Positions 1 to 6,076 of a DNA stretch of 8,231 nt are shown piece by piece (the stretch's first letter is position 1; every line of letters starts with the position of its first letter). The notes below the pieces were generated by a model. The model was not told the DNA's origin and searched no databases. It saw only the letters and a list, made by a program, of their open reading frames with translations. A program made the position numbers and the translations under genes. This DNA comes from UBA1562 sp041653955 (GTDB lineage Bacteria; Omnitrophota; Gorgyraeia; Gygaellales; Profunditerraquicolaceae), in contig JBAZEH010000044.1 in NCBI GenBank assembly GCA_041653955.1, positions 1-8,231 on the forward strand, read 5' to 3'.

Positions 1-877
1 CGATGTCGCCGAAGGGATCGTGCACAGCGGGCCTAATATATGGCTGGGGATAACCGCCCTGCAGTATATCAAGAAGAGCCAGGACCCTCGTTATATGAAA
101 ATGGCCGAACAGATAGCCGACGGCATAATAGGATTGCAGAACCAGGATGGCGAAGGGGGCATCCGCGGCGGACCGGATGTGGAATGGTATGCCACCGAAC
201 ATAACCTTGACGCCTATGCTTTTTTCAATATGCTTTACAACCTTACCTCTAAAAATAAGTATATGGAGGCAAGGGATAAGGTATTGAAGTGGCTGGTGAA
301 CAATACTTATAATAAGTCCAACCCTCCGATCAAACGCGGCAAGGGGGACGCGACTATCGCCACAGACACCTACGCCTGGTCTATCGCGGCGATAGGCCCG
401 CAGAGATTACAAGAGGTGGGCATGAACCCGGATATGATCATGGATTTCGCGGAGAAGAACTGCAGCGTAAATGTCACATATCAGAGGCCAGGAGGCGTGG
501 CAGTCAAAGTAAAAGGTTTTGATTTCGCCCCCGCAAGGCACGTAGCCAGGGGAGGGCTCGTATCTTCGGAATGGACGGCCCAGATGGTAATCTCTTTTAA
601 GATCATGGCGGAGTTCTATTATAAAAAGGATATGGTCGCCAAAGCCAGGGCATATGAATTTAAGGCCGACGAGTATCTCGGAGGGCTGGGCAATATGATC
701 ATATCAAGCCCCTCTCCTTCCGGACAGGGTGAAAGCTGTATGCCTTACGCTACGCAGGATTTCGCCGATACCGGGCATGGATGGTCAACCCCTAAAGGCA
801 AATCCACGGGTTCTGTTGCCGGGACAACCTACACGATATTCGCTTATTATAATTACAACCCCCTGGAACTTAAATAA
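1..877 (+). CDS. C-terminal part of an alpha/alpha-toroid (six-hairpin-glycosidase-like) protein, 5' truncated
   Basis: The frame is open from base 2, so the window holds the last 291 residues of a longer protein. A GTG at 20 could be read as a start but is almost certainly internal, because the codons before it continue the same helix-rich fold. The fragment shows paired amphipathic helices separated by Gly/Trp-rich turns, such as GPNIWLGITALQYI, then WYATEHNLDAY at about 62-72, then DTYAWSIAAIGP, ending in TGHGWSTP and an AGTTYTIFAYYN stretch. Tandem helical hairpins with clustered Trp, Tyr, Asp and Glu in the loops are characteristic of six-hairpin glycosidases and related toroids. The TEHN and TDTYAW loops are the best candidates for an active-site or sugar-binding face, but I cannot name the catalytic acid or a substrate. 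Export cannot be judged because the N-terminus is missing. The stop TAA (875-877) abuts the next gene. Family is moderately supported and function is unknown; a prenyltransferase/terpene-cyclase-like toroid is an alternative. Confidence 0.6.
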   Translation, partial: DVAEGIVHSGPNIWLGITALQYIKKSQDPRYMKMAEQIADGIIGLQNQDGEGGIRGGPDVEWYATEHNLDAYAFFNMLYNLTSKNKYMEARDKVLKWLVNNTYNKSNPPIKRGKGDATIATDTYAWSIAAIGPQRLQEVGMNPDMIMDFAEKNCSVNVTYQRPGGVAVKVKGFDFAPARHVARGGLVSSEWTAQMVISFKIMAEFYYKKDMVAKARAYEFKADEYLGGLGNMIISSPSPSGQGESCMPYATQDFADTGHGWSTPKGKSTGSVAGTTYTIFAYYNYNPLELK

Positions 878-1516
878 ATGCCAAAAAGATTAGGGTCATT
901 TTACCGCAGGTTGCGTTCATCTTTCGGCGGCCAGCGCTGGTGGCCGGCTGATACCCCCTTTGAAGTGATGGTTGGGGCGATACTAACCCAGAATACGAGC
1001 TGGCTTAATGTGGAGAAGGCGATATCAAACTTAAAGAGCCATAATTTATTGCGCCCTCATAAGCTTTCAAAATTGCCCCTCAAGCGCCTCGCTTCGCTGA
1101 TAAGGCCCTCCGGTTATTACAATATCAAAGCAAAAAGGCTGAAGAGTTTTTTAAAGTTTTTTATCGGTAATTACGGCGGTGATATAAAAAAGATGCGGGA
1201 AACTAAACCCTTATTCTTGCGGGAACAGCTGCTTTGCGTAAACGGGATAGGCCCGGAAACAGCCGATTCCATACTTTTGTACGCTTTGGATATGCCGCTC
1301 TTCGTTGTTGACGCCTATACGAAAAGGGTATTGCTGCGCCACGGCCTTATAGAAGAGGGGGCGAGTTATGGGGAGGTGCAAAAATTATTTACGCAAAATA
1401 TTAAAAAGGAAGTAAAATTGTTTAATGAATACCACGCCCTTTTGGTAAAGTTAGGCAAGGAGTATTGCCTGAAAAATAAACCTAAATGCGATATATGCCC
1501 TTTAAGTTCACTCTGA
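878..1516 (+). CDS. Endonuclease III-like HhH-GPD DNA glycosylase, missing the fourth Fe-S cysteine
   Basis: This 212-residue protein belongs to the HhH-GPD base-excision-repair superfamily, which removes damaged bases from DNA in the cytoplasm. The N-terminal block WWPADTPFEVMVGAILTQNT (21-40) is typical of the endonuclease III-related subfamily. The helix-hairpin-helix is VNGIGPETADSILLYA (121-136), followed by the catalytic Asp145 in VVDAY. The bifunctional Nth lyase lysine (Lys120 of E. coli Nth, in GVGRKTA) is replaced by Glu127 in GIGPETA. This predicts a monofunctional glycosylase, as in Helicobacter pylori MagIII, a 3-methyladenine glycosylase of this branch. The C-terminus has C197-X6-C204-X2-C207-X5 and then TGA exactly where the fourth cluster cysteine belongs. 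The ATG at 878 directly follows the upstream stop, with only a weak SD-like TGGAA upstream, so it is probably translationally coupled. The 3' end overlaps the next gene by 31 bases. Family is certain; substrate is inferred. Confidence 0.9.
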   Translation: MPKRLGSFYRRLRSSFGGQRWWPADTPFEVMVGAILTQNTSWLNVEKAISNLKSHNLLRPHKLSKLPLKRLASLIRPSGYYNIKAKRLKSFLKFFIGNYGGDIKKMRETKPLFLREQLLCVNGIGPETADSILLYALDMPLFVVDAYTKRVLLRHGLIEEGASYGEVQKLFTQNIKKEVKLFNEYHALLVKLGKEYCLKNKPKCDICPLSSL

Positions 1517-2178
1517 TCCTGGCCCTGTTTATTTCTTTCGCGCCCCCTTTGCACGCCGCCCCCTGTTACGGCACAAAGATGCCGCGGAAAAATGAATTTT
1601 TCACCGGGGCGCAAACATACACTATTTTTAAGAGATATCTAAAGGATGATAATGGCAAGATAAGGAGTTTCCAGAATTTTCTCCTTCTTTCATATGGGGT
1701 GTATGACTGGCTTTCTATAGACCTGAAGGGAGGGGCCGGGAATATAAAGCAGCATCCCCTTGGAAGCGATGAGGCGGATTATCCTACTAATTTTGCCGGC
1801 GGCTACGGTTTTCGTTTAAGGGTATATGAGGAGAAGAAGGTAAAGGCCGTTTTTGGTTTTCAGCACATCAGCGTGCACCCTGAGTCCATACACCTGGGCG
1901 ATGTGAAACACCAGTCAGTTCTTGATGACTGGCAATTTTCATTATTGTTATCGCGCGAATTTCAGAAGGCAACGCCTTATTTGGGGGCGCGCTGGTCGAG
2001 AGTGGATTATATACATTGGGACGCCGGGGAAAGAAAACGTAATATGTCAGACCGGACCAGGAGTATCGGGCTTATCTTCGGAGCGGATATCCCTCTTACG
2101 CAGCGTGTCTGGCTGAACCTGGAGGGGCAGGTATTGGATAGCGAGGCAGTTGCCTTCAGCGTGAATTACAGTTTTTGA
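1486..2178 (+). CDS. Exported hypothetical protein, probable outer-membrane beta-barrel
   Basis: I do not recognise a named family for this 230-residue protein. It begins with a short basic segment and a hydrophobic core (FTLILALFISFA, 8-19), followed by PLHAAP, which fits a Sec signal peptide cut near residue 24 or 25. Cys27 is not in a lipobox (it is preceded by AAP), so a lipoprotein is unlikely. The mature part has alternating polar/hydrophobic stretches rich in Tyr, Phe and Gly, such as NFAGGYGFRLRVYEE, DDWQFSLLLSREF and ATPYLGARWSRVDYI. It ends in VAFSVNYSF with a terminal Phe, the usual C-terminal signature of proteins inserted by the BAM complex. Size and pattern suit a barrel of roughly 8-10 strands in the outer membrane. 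ATG 1486 lies inside the glycosylase gene; an in-frame ATG at 1495 is equally possible and keeps the whole hydrophobic core. No SD lies at normal distance from either, so coupling to upstream translation is likely. Confidence 0.75.
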   Translation: MRYMPFKFTLILALFISFAPPLHAAPCYGTKMPRKNEFFTGAQTYTIFKRYLKDDNGKIRSFQNFLLLSYGVYDWLSIDLKGGAGNIKQHPLGSDEADYPTNFAGGYGFRLRVYEEKKVKAVFGFQHISVHPESIHLGDVKHQSVLDDWQFSLLLSREFQKATPYLGARWSRVDYIHWDAGERKRNMSDRTRSIGLIFGADIPLTQRVWLNLEGQVLDSEAVAFSVNYSF

Positions 2179-2192
2179 TCCCGGGAAAAATA

Positions 2193-3374
2193 ATGATAAA
2201 TAAGAAACGCCTTATAAGGCTTACGCGGGAATTGATCGGTATAGGCTCGGAGAATCCCCCCGGAGATGAATCCGGGATAGGAGAGTACGTAAAATCCTAT
2301 CTTAAGGGGATGGGCGTGCAAGTGAAGGCCTATGAGTTTAAAAAGAAGCGCGTTAATCTGGTGGCGTATCTTCCGGGAAAGGGTAAGAAGCGTTCCCTTC
2401 TTTTAACCCCGCATTTAGATACTGTCCCCGCGGGTGAGAGCTGGAGTTTTGACCCTTTTGCGGCAAGGATAAAACGCGGCAGATTATACGGATTGGGCGC
2501 GACTGATTGCAAGGGCAACCTTGCCTGTGGTTTGGAGGCGATAAACAGCATAGTGGAGGAGCGGGTATCTTTGGGGTACGATCTTATTTTTGCCGCCACC
2601 GCCGATGAAGAGAGCGGTTCGGGCCTGGGGCTTATACCTTTGTTGAAGAGGGGGATTTTGAAAGCGGATGCCGCGGTAGTCCTGGATTCTGATGAGTTTG
2701 ATATCATCATTACCCAGAAGGGGCTTATGCATATTAAGGTGAAGATACAGGGCAAGAAGGCGCACGGCGCCTATCCCTGGAGAGGTATAAACGCGATAGA
2801 TATAGCGGTAGATATATTGACGGGGTTAAAGACGCATAAGTTTATATACCCCCGGAATAAATACCTTAAACCTCCGACGCTAAATATAGGCACCATAGGG
2901 GGAGGGGACAAGGTAAATGTGGTGGCGCCCCGGTGCGAATTCGAGGCGGATATACGGTTCCTGCCGGGTATGCGCTCCGGAGAGATCCTGAAAGATATAA
3001 AAGGCATTATTCATAAACGCGCCCGCAGGCATTTTGGCAGCAGCGGTATGCCGAAAAATACAGTCAGAATAGAGGTGGAGGGGAAGCAGGAGCCCTATAG
3101 CATAGATAAGAACGATCTTTTAGTGCAGTATTTAATAAAGGCATCAAAGAAGTTTGGGGTGAACCCGCGCATAAAGGGTTCTGAAGGGGCGACGACGATA
3201 ACCTTCTTTCAGGAAAAAGGCATACCGGCCATTGCTACCGGGGCGGGCTCATCAGGCTGCGCGCATATAGCGGATGAATACGCCAGGGTGGACAATTTAT
3301 ATAAAGGGGCGCGCATATTGGAAGAATTCCTGAAGTGTTACAGTTTTGATAAAACAGAATTAACTGCGAGGTGA
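2193..3374 (+). CDS. M20 family metallopeptidase / deacylase (ArgE/DapE/CPG2-like)
   Basis: This 393-residue cytoplasmic hydrolase has the full M20 layout: a catalytic domain interrupted by a dimerisation domain at about 175-290. Visible metal and catalytic residues are His74 and Asp76 in PHLDTVPAG, Asp105 in GLGATDCKGN, the Glu139-Glu140 pair in ADEESGSG, Asp165 in VLDSDEF where DapE/ArgE enzymes have Glu, and His358 in SGCAHIADEY. His191 (KKAHGAYP), the family's conserved dimerisation-domain His, is also present. These features support a two-zinc enzyme that cleaves an amide bond in an N-acyl amino acid or short peptide. Members deacylate succinyl-diaminopimelate, acetylornithine, acetyl-lysine or peptides, and the sequence alone does not choose between them. 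ATG 2193 is preferred over a TTG at 2175 because the family fold begins directly after it and a GGGA lies 6 bases upstream. It starts 14 bases after the barrel gene, and its stop lies within the SD of the next gene. Confidence 0.9.
   Translation: MINKKRLIRLTRELIGIGSENPPGDESGIGEYVKSYLKGMGVQVKAYEFKKKRVNLVAYLPGKGKKRSLLLTPHLDTVPAGESWSFDPFAARIKRGRLYGLGATDCKGNLACGLEAINSIVEERVSLGYDLIFAATADEESGSGLGLIPLLKRGILKADAAVVLDSDEFDIIITQKGLMHIKVKIQGKKAHGAYPWRGINAIDIAVDILTGLKTHKFIYPRNKYLKPPTLNIGTIGGGDKVNVVAPRCEFEADIRFLPGMRSGEILKDIKGIIHKRARRHFGSSGMPKNTVRIEVEGKQEPYSIDKNDLLVQYLIKASKKFGVNPRIKGSEGATTITFFQEKGIPAIATGAGSSGCAHIADEYARVDNLYKGARILEEFLKCYSFDKTELTAR
3368..3374 (+). promoter_or_regulatory. Strong Shine-Dalgarno for the PAC2 gene
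   Basis: GAGGTGA lies 3 bases before ATG 3378 and is the best ribosome-binding site in the window. Its TGA is also the stop codon of the M20 gene, so ribosomes finishing that gene end on the next gene's binding site, which favours coupled translation. Confidence 0.8.
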
Positions 3375-3377
3375 AAG

Positions 3378-4343
3378 ATGGAAGAAGTAAAGATTAATAA
3401 AAAACCAAAACTAAAAAAACCATACCTTATCGCTGCCTGGCCCGGGATGGGCGAGGTCGCATTTAAGGCGGCAAAGTGCCTGGTTGATCAGTTAAAGGCG
3501 GAAGAGTTCGCCCAGATCCCTCCGGGAGACTTTTTTTATTCTACCGGCAGCATTATACAGGAAGGTATAGTCAGCCTTCCGGAGTTTCCTTACGGGAAGT
3601 TCTATTATTGGAAGAATAAAGCCGGAGATAATGACCTGATCGTATTTATAAGCAACGCGCAGCCGGACCTGGCGAAGGCCGAAGAATACAGTAACAGGAT
3701 CCTGCATGTGGCAAAGAGCTTCAAGGTAAAGAGTATAGTGAGCTTCGCGGCGATGCCACAGGCTATAGACCATACCCAGGAATCCAGGGTGTGGTTTACC
3801 GCTACCTCTAAAGAGGTCTCCATACTCTTAAGCAGGCATAACTTGGAGGCCTTATTACAGGGGCAGATCAGCGGGATGAACGGTTTGTTCCTGGGGGCAG
3901 CCAAGAAGGAAGGGTTTGACGGGTTCTGCCTGCTCGGGGAGATACCTCTTTATACTATCCAGATCGAGAACCCTAAGGCCGCCTATGCTGTGTTGGAGGC
4001 ATTAACCAGGGTGTTGAAGATTAAGTTAGATCTAAGCAGCCTGATAAATGAAACGCACAATATGGAAACGGAGATCAATAAGCTCCTTGATTACCTTAAA
4101 GTGGGTTCTGCCCCCGGGCCGATCGGAGAGGATGACATAGAGAAGATCAAGAAATCGCTGACCCAGCTTACCAAGCTGCCTATATCGGTAAAGGATAATA
4201 TAGAAAAACTTTTCAAGGAGTCCGGAGAGGATATAACCAAAGCCAACGAATTAAAGGCCGAGCTTGATAAGTGGAGCGTATACAAGGAATACGAAGACAG
4301 GTTCCTGGACCTTTTTAAAAGGAAGAAAGAGGGGGATAATTGA
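3378..4343 (+). CDS. PAC2 family protein (proteasome-assembly-chaperone-2-like)
   Basis: This 321-residue protein matches the PAC2 family, named after the eukaryotic proteasome assembly chaperone but widespread in archaea and bacteria, where its role is unknown. The N-terminal signature YLIAAWPGMGEVAFKAAKCL (16-35) is followed by DLIVFISNAQPDL (86-98), SIVSFAAMPQAIDH (119-132), ISGMNGLFLGAAKKEG (164-179) and CLLGEIPLYTIQIENPKAA (184-202), the usual order of strands and glycine turns. Residues about 225-320 form a charged helical tail, including VKDNIEKLFKES and ELDKWSVYKEYEDRFLDLF. That tail resembles the one seen in archaeal and bacterial PAC2 proteins and may mediate oligomerisation. No signal peptide or membrane segment is present. 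No proteasome subunit is in the window, so a proteasomal role is not supported here. The start is fixed by the adjacent SD, and the stop overlaps the HAD start in TTGA. Confidence 0.9.
   Translation: MEEVKINKKPKLKKPYLIAAWPGMGEVAFKAAKCLVDQLKAEEFAQIPPGDFFYSTGSIIQEGIVSLPEFPYGKFYYWKNKAGDNDLIVFISNAQPDLAKAEEYSNRILHVAKSFKVKSIVSFAAMPQAIDHTQESRVWFTATSKEVSILLSRHNLEALLQGQISGMNGLFLGAAKKEGFDGFCLLGEIPLYTIQIENPKAAYAVLEALTRVLKIKLDLSSLINETHNMETEINKLLDYLKVGSAPGPIGEDDIEKIKKSLTQLTKLPISVKDNIEKLFKESGEDITKANELKAELDKWSVYKEYEDRFLDLFKRKKEGDN
4329..4335 (+). promoter_or_regulatory. Shine-Dalgarno that fixes the TTG start of the HAD gene
   Basis: GAGGGGG ends 4 bases before TTG 4340. An in-frame TAA sits at 4337-4339 and no other ATG, GTG or TTG occurs before HAD motif I, so this purine-rich site and the TTG must be the initiation site. 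Confidence 0.7.
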
Positions 4344-4969
4344 AGGATAACCGCAAAATAAAAGCAGTCATATTTGACCTGGGCAATGTCCTGGTTGATT
4401 TTGACCATATGATAGCGGCAAGAAGGATATCGGAGTTTACTGATAAGGCCCCGCGCGATATATTTGACCTGTTCTTTGATTCTGAACTGACCGCCCTATT
4501 TGAGGAGGGAAAAATATCTGTCCCGGATTTCTTCTCTGGGGTCAAGAGTATGCTTAATTCGAGGCTAGATTATGAAAGGTTCCTCCCCATATGGAATGAG
4601 ATATTCTTTTTGAGCGAGAATAACCGCGCCGTATATGAATTGGCGAAGATATTGAAAGGCCGCTACAAGACGGCGCTGCTTTCCAATGTGAATACCCTGC
4701 ATTTTGATTATTTAAGGAATAATTTCCCCGTGTTCGACGTTTTTGATAAGATCATCACCTCTTTTGAGGCAAAGGCCAGAAAACCCGAACCTTCAATATA
4801 TAATAAGGCGCTTGAAGCGTTAGGCTCATCGCCAGGGGAGACATTTTATACCGACGACAGGAAGGAATTGGTAGAGAGCGCGCGCGGGCTCGGTATCCGC
4901 AGTTTTGTTTTTAAAGACGCGAAGCAGTTAAGAAAAGACCTTTCAGAAAGCGGGGTAGAGATAGGATGA
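4340..4969 (+). CDS. HAD superfamily phosphatase, YihX-like (subfamily IA)
   Basis: This 209-residue cytoplasmic HAD hydrolase closely follows the plan of E. coli YihX, an alpha-D-glucose-1-phosphate phosphatase. Motif I is VIFDLGNVLVDFD with nucleophile Asp13. Motif II is LLSNVN (Ser115), motif III is Lys148 in ARKPEPSIY, and motif IV is Asp172-Asp173 in FYTDDR. Residue 15, normally the general acid/base Asp of DxD enzymes, is Gly; YihX has the same DLGNV sequence, so this is a subfamily trait, not a defect. An alpha-helical cap lies at about 25-95. The substrate is probably a small phosphorylated metabolite such as a sugar phosphate, by analogy only. The TTG start overlaps the PAC2 stop (TTGA), and the stop overlaps the HypE start (ATGA), which implies strict coupling within the operon. 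Confidence 0.88.
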   Translation: MKDNRKIKAVIFDLGNVLVDFDHMIAARRISEFTDKAPRDIFDLFFDSELTALFEEGKISVPDFFSGVKSMLNSRLDYERFLPIWNEIFFLSENNRAVYELAKILKGRYKTALLSNVNTLHFDYLRNNFPVFDVFDKIITSFEAKARKPEPSIYNKALEALGSSPGETFYTDDRKELVESARGLGIRSFVFKDAKQLRKDLSESGVEIG

Positions 4970-5976
4970 GGCCCGCGGATAAAATACTCCTTAGCCACGG
5001 GAGCGGGGGAAGGCTAACGCATGAACTTATAGAAAGTCTTTTTGTGAAGAAGTTCAATAATAATATATTGAAAGAGCTTTCCGACAGCGCGGTGCTTGAT
5101 TATAAATATAAACTGGCTTTTACTACGGATTCCTTCGTAGTCAACCCTCTCTTTTTCTCCGGAGGGGATATAGGTAAACTCGCGGTTTGCGGCACGGCCA
5201 ATGATTTAGTGATGCAGGGGGCAGAGCCCGAATATCTGTCTTTGGCGTTGATCATGGAAGAGGGGTTCAGTTATAAGGAATTGGAAAGGATCATAAACTC
5301 TATCTCCTTGCACGCGCGTAAGGCAGGAGTGCGTATTGCTACCGGAGATACAAAGGTAGTGGAAAAGGGGGCCTGCGATAAGATATTCATCAATAGCTCC
5401 GGTATAGGCAGGATAATAAGCAACAGGAGATTATCCGTGAAGAATATAGCTCCGGGGGATACCATTATCGTCACCGGCGATATCGCGCGGCACGGTTTGG
5501 CGGTATTGGGCAGGAGGAAGGAGCTGGGCCTGGGTTTTAATATAAAGAGTGACTGCGCGGCATTGAACGGATTATTGATCCCAGTGCTCCGTAAAACCGG
5601 GGCTGTAAAGTTTATGCGCGACCCTACCCGCGGAGGATTGGCTACCACTTTAAATGAGGTGGCCGGCAGTTCCGGGCTGGGTGTTGTCATCGACGAGAAA
5701 AGCGTGCCTGTTTCTGCCGCCGTAAAGACAGCCTGTGAATTGTTGGGTATGGACCCTTTATATATCGCCAATGAAGGGAGGGCTATACTGGTTGTCAAAA
5801 GCAAAGGGGTAAGAGAAGTATTAGGCCTTTTAAAAAAGCACCCTATGGGAAGGAACGCGCGGATCATAGGGGAGATAACCAGAAAACCAATAGGGAAGGT
5901 GGTATTGAATACAATTTTAGGGACTCGGCGCATCGTGGATATGCTCGTCGGCGAACCACTGCCGAGGATATGTTAA
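4966..5976 (+). CDS. hypE: Hydrogenase maturation protein HypE (carbamoyl dehydratase)
   Basis: HypE takes a carbamoyl group from HypF onto its C-terminal cysteine and dehydrates it with ATP to a thiocyanate. The cyanide is then passed through HypC-HypD to the iron of [NiFe]-hydrogenases. The 336-residue length is normal. Diagnostic features are the N-terminal LLSHGSGGRLTHELI (8-22) and FTTDSFVVNPLFFSGGDIGK (52-71). CGTANDLVMQGAEPEYLSLA (75-94) follows, then ATGDTKVVEKG (125-135), MRDPTRGGLATTLNE (217-231) and IANEGR (267-272). The protein ends in PRIC, with Cys336 immediately before TAA. It is a PurM/ThiL-type ATP-binding fold related to SelD, but the PRIC tail and lack of a SelD active-site Cys/Sec near the N-terminus settle the call. 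It acts in the cytoplasm. No hypA, B, C, D, F or hydrogenase gene lies in the window, so the partners must be elsewhere. It is last in the tight operon and overlaps the HAD gene by 4 bases. Confidence 0.95.
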   Translation: MRPADKILLSHGSGGRLTHELIESLFVKKFNNNILKELSDSAVLDYKYKLAFTTDSFVVNPLFFSGGDIGKLAVCGTANDLVMQGAEPEYLSLALIMEEGFSYKELERIINSISLHARKAGVRIATGDTKVVEKGACDKIFINSSGIGRIISNRRLSVKNIAPGDTIIVTGDIARHGLAVLGRRKELGLGFNIKSDCAALNGLLIPVLRKTGAVKFMRDPTRGGLATTLNEVAGSSGLGVVIDEKSVPVSAAVKTACELLGMDPLYIANEGRAILVVKSKGVREVLGLLKKHPMGRNARIIGEITRKPIGKVVLNTILGTRRIVDMLVGEPLPRIC

Positions 5977-6018
5977 AGTGTTAGAGGTTTATTATAAAGT
6001 TAGGATATATCACTTTAA
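5973..6018 (+). repeat. 8-bp inverted repeat after hypE, weak terminator candidate
   Basis: TTAAAGTG (5973-5980, spanning the last hypE codon and its TAA stop) is perfectly complementary to CACTTTAA (6011-6018). The 30-base loop is A/T rich. The stem has only two G-C pairs and no clean T run follows, so it is poor as an intrinsic terminator. It could equally be an operator-like element or chance. It lies at the boundary between the tight operon and the glycan genes, which is why it is recorded. Confidence 0.3.
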
Positions 6019-6076
6019 ATGCTCAGATTCTTTGGGATATCGATCCATGGGGTTGGGTGGATTATAACTTTGTGTA

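Noticed and set aside
1562..1569. Lipoprotein cleavage site at Cys27 of the exported protein
   Set aside because: The residues before Cys are AAP rather than a lipobox, and LHA-AP is a good signal peptidase I site.
1922..2116. A 64-codon plus-strand frame inside the exported protein gene
   Set aside because: It is an out-of-frame shadow with no SD and no recognisable features.
2330..2765. Two overlapping minus-strand open frames opposite the M20 gene
   Set aside because: Both are antisense to the metal-binding core of a well-supported enzyme, and neither has recognisable protein features.
5271..5933. A 220-codon open frame on the minus strand opposite hypE
   Set aside because: It lies wholly inside hypE, whose motifs are complete. 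Its translation is rich in Pro, Ser, Thr and Ile as expected from reading the complement of a coding strand, and shows no domain motif.
4966..5976. Selenophosphate synthetase (SelD), which would have supported Sec read-through at 1514
   Set aside because: The protein has the HypE-specific PRIC terminus and lacks the SelD N-terminal catalytic Cys/Sec motif, so it gives no support for selenocysteine use.
6032..6068. Sigma-70-like promoter, TTGGGA (6032-6037) with TATAAC (6063-6068)
   Set aside because: The 25-base spacer is far outside the usual 16-19, and no better -35 partner for TATAAC is visible. A promoter for the flavoprotein is likely in this gap but I cannot place it.
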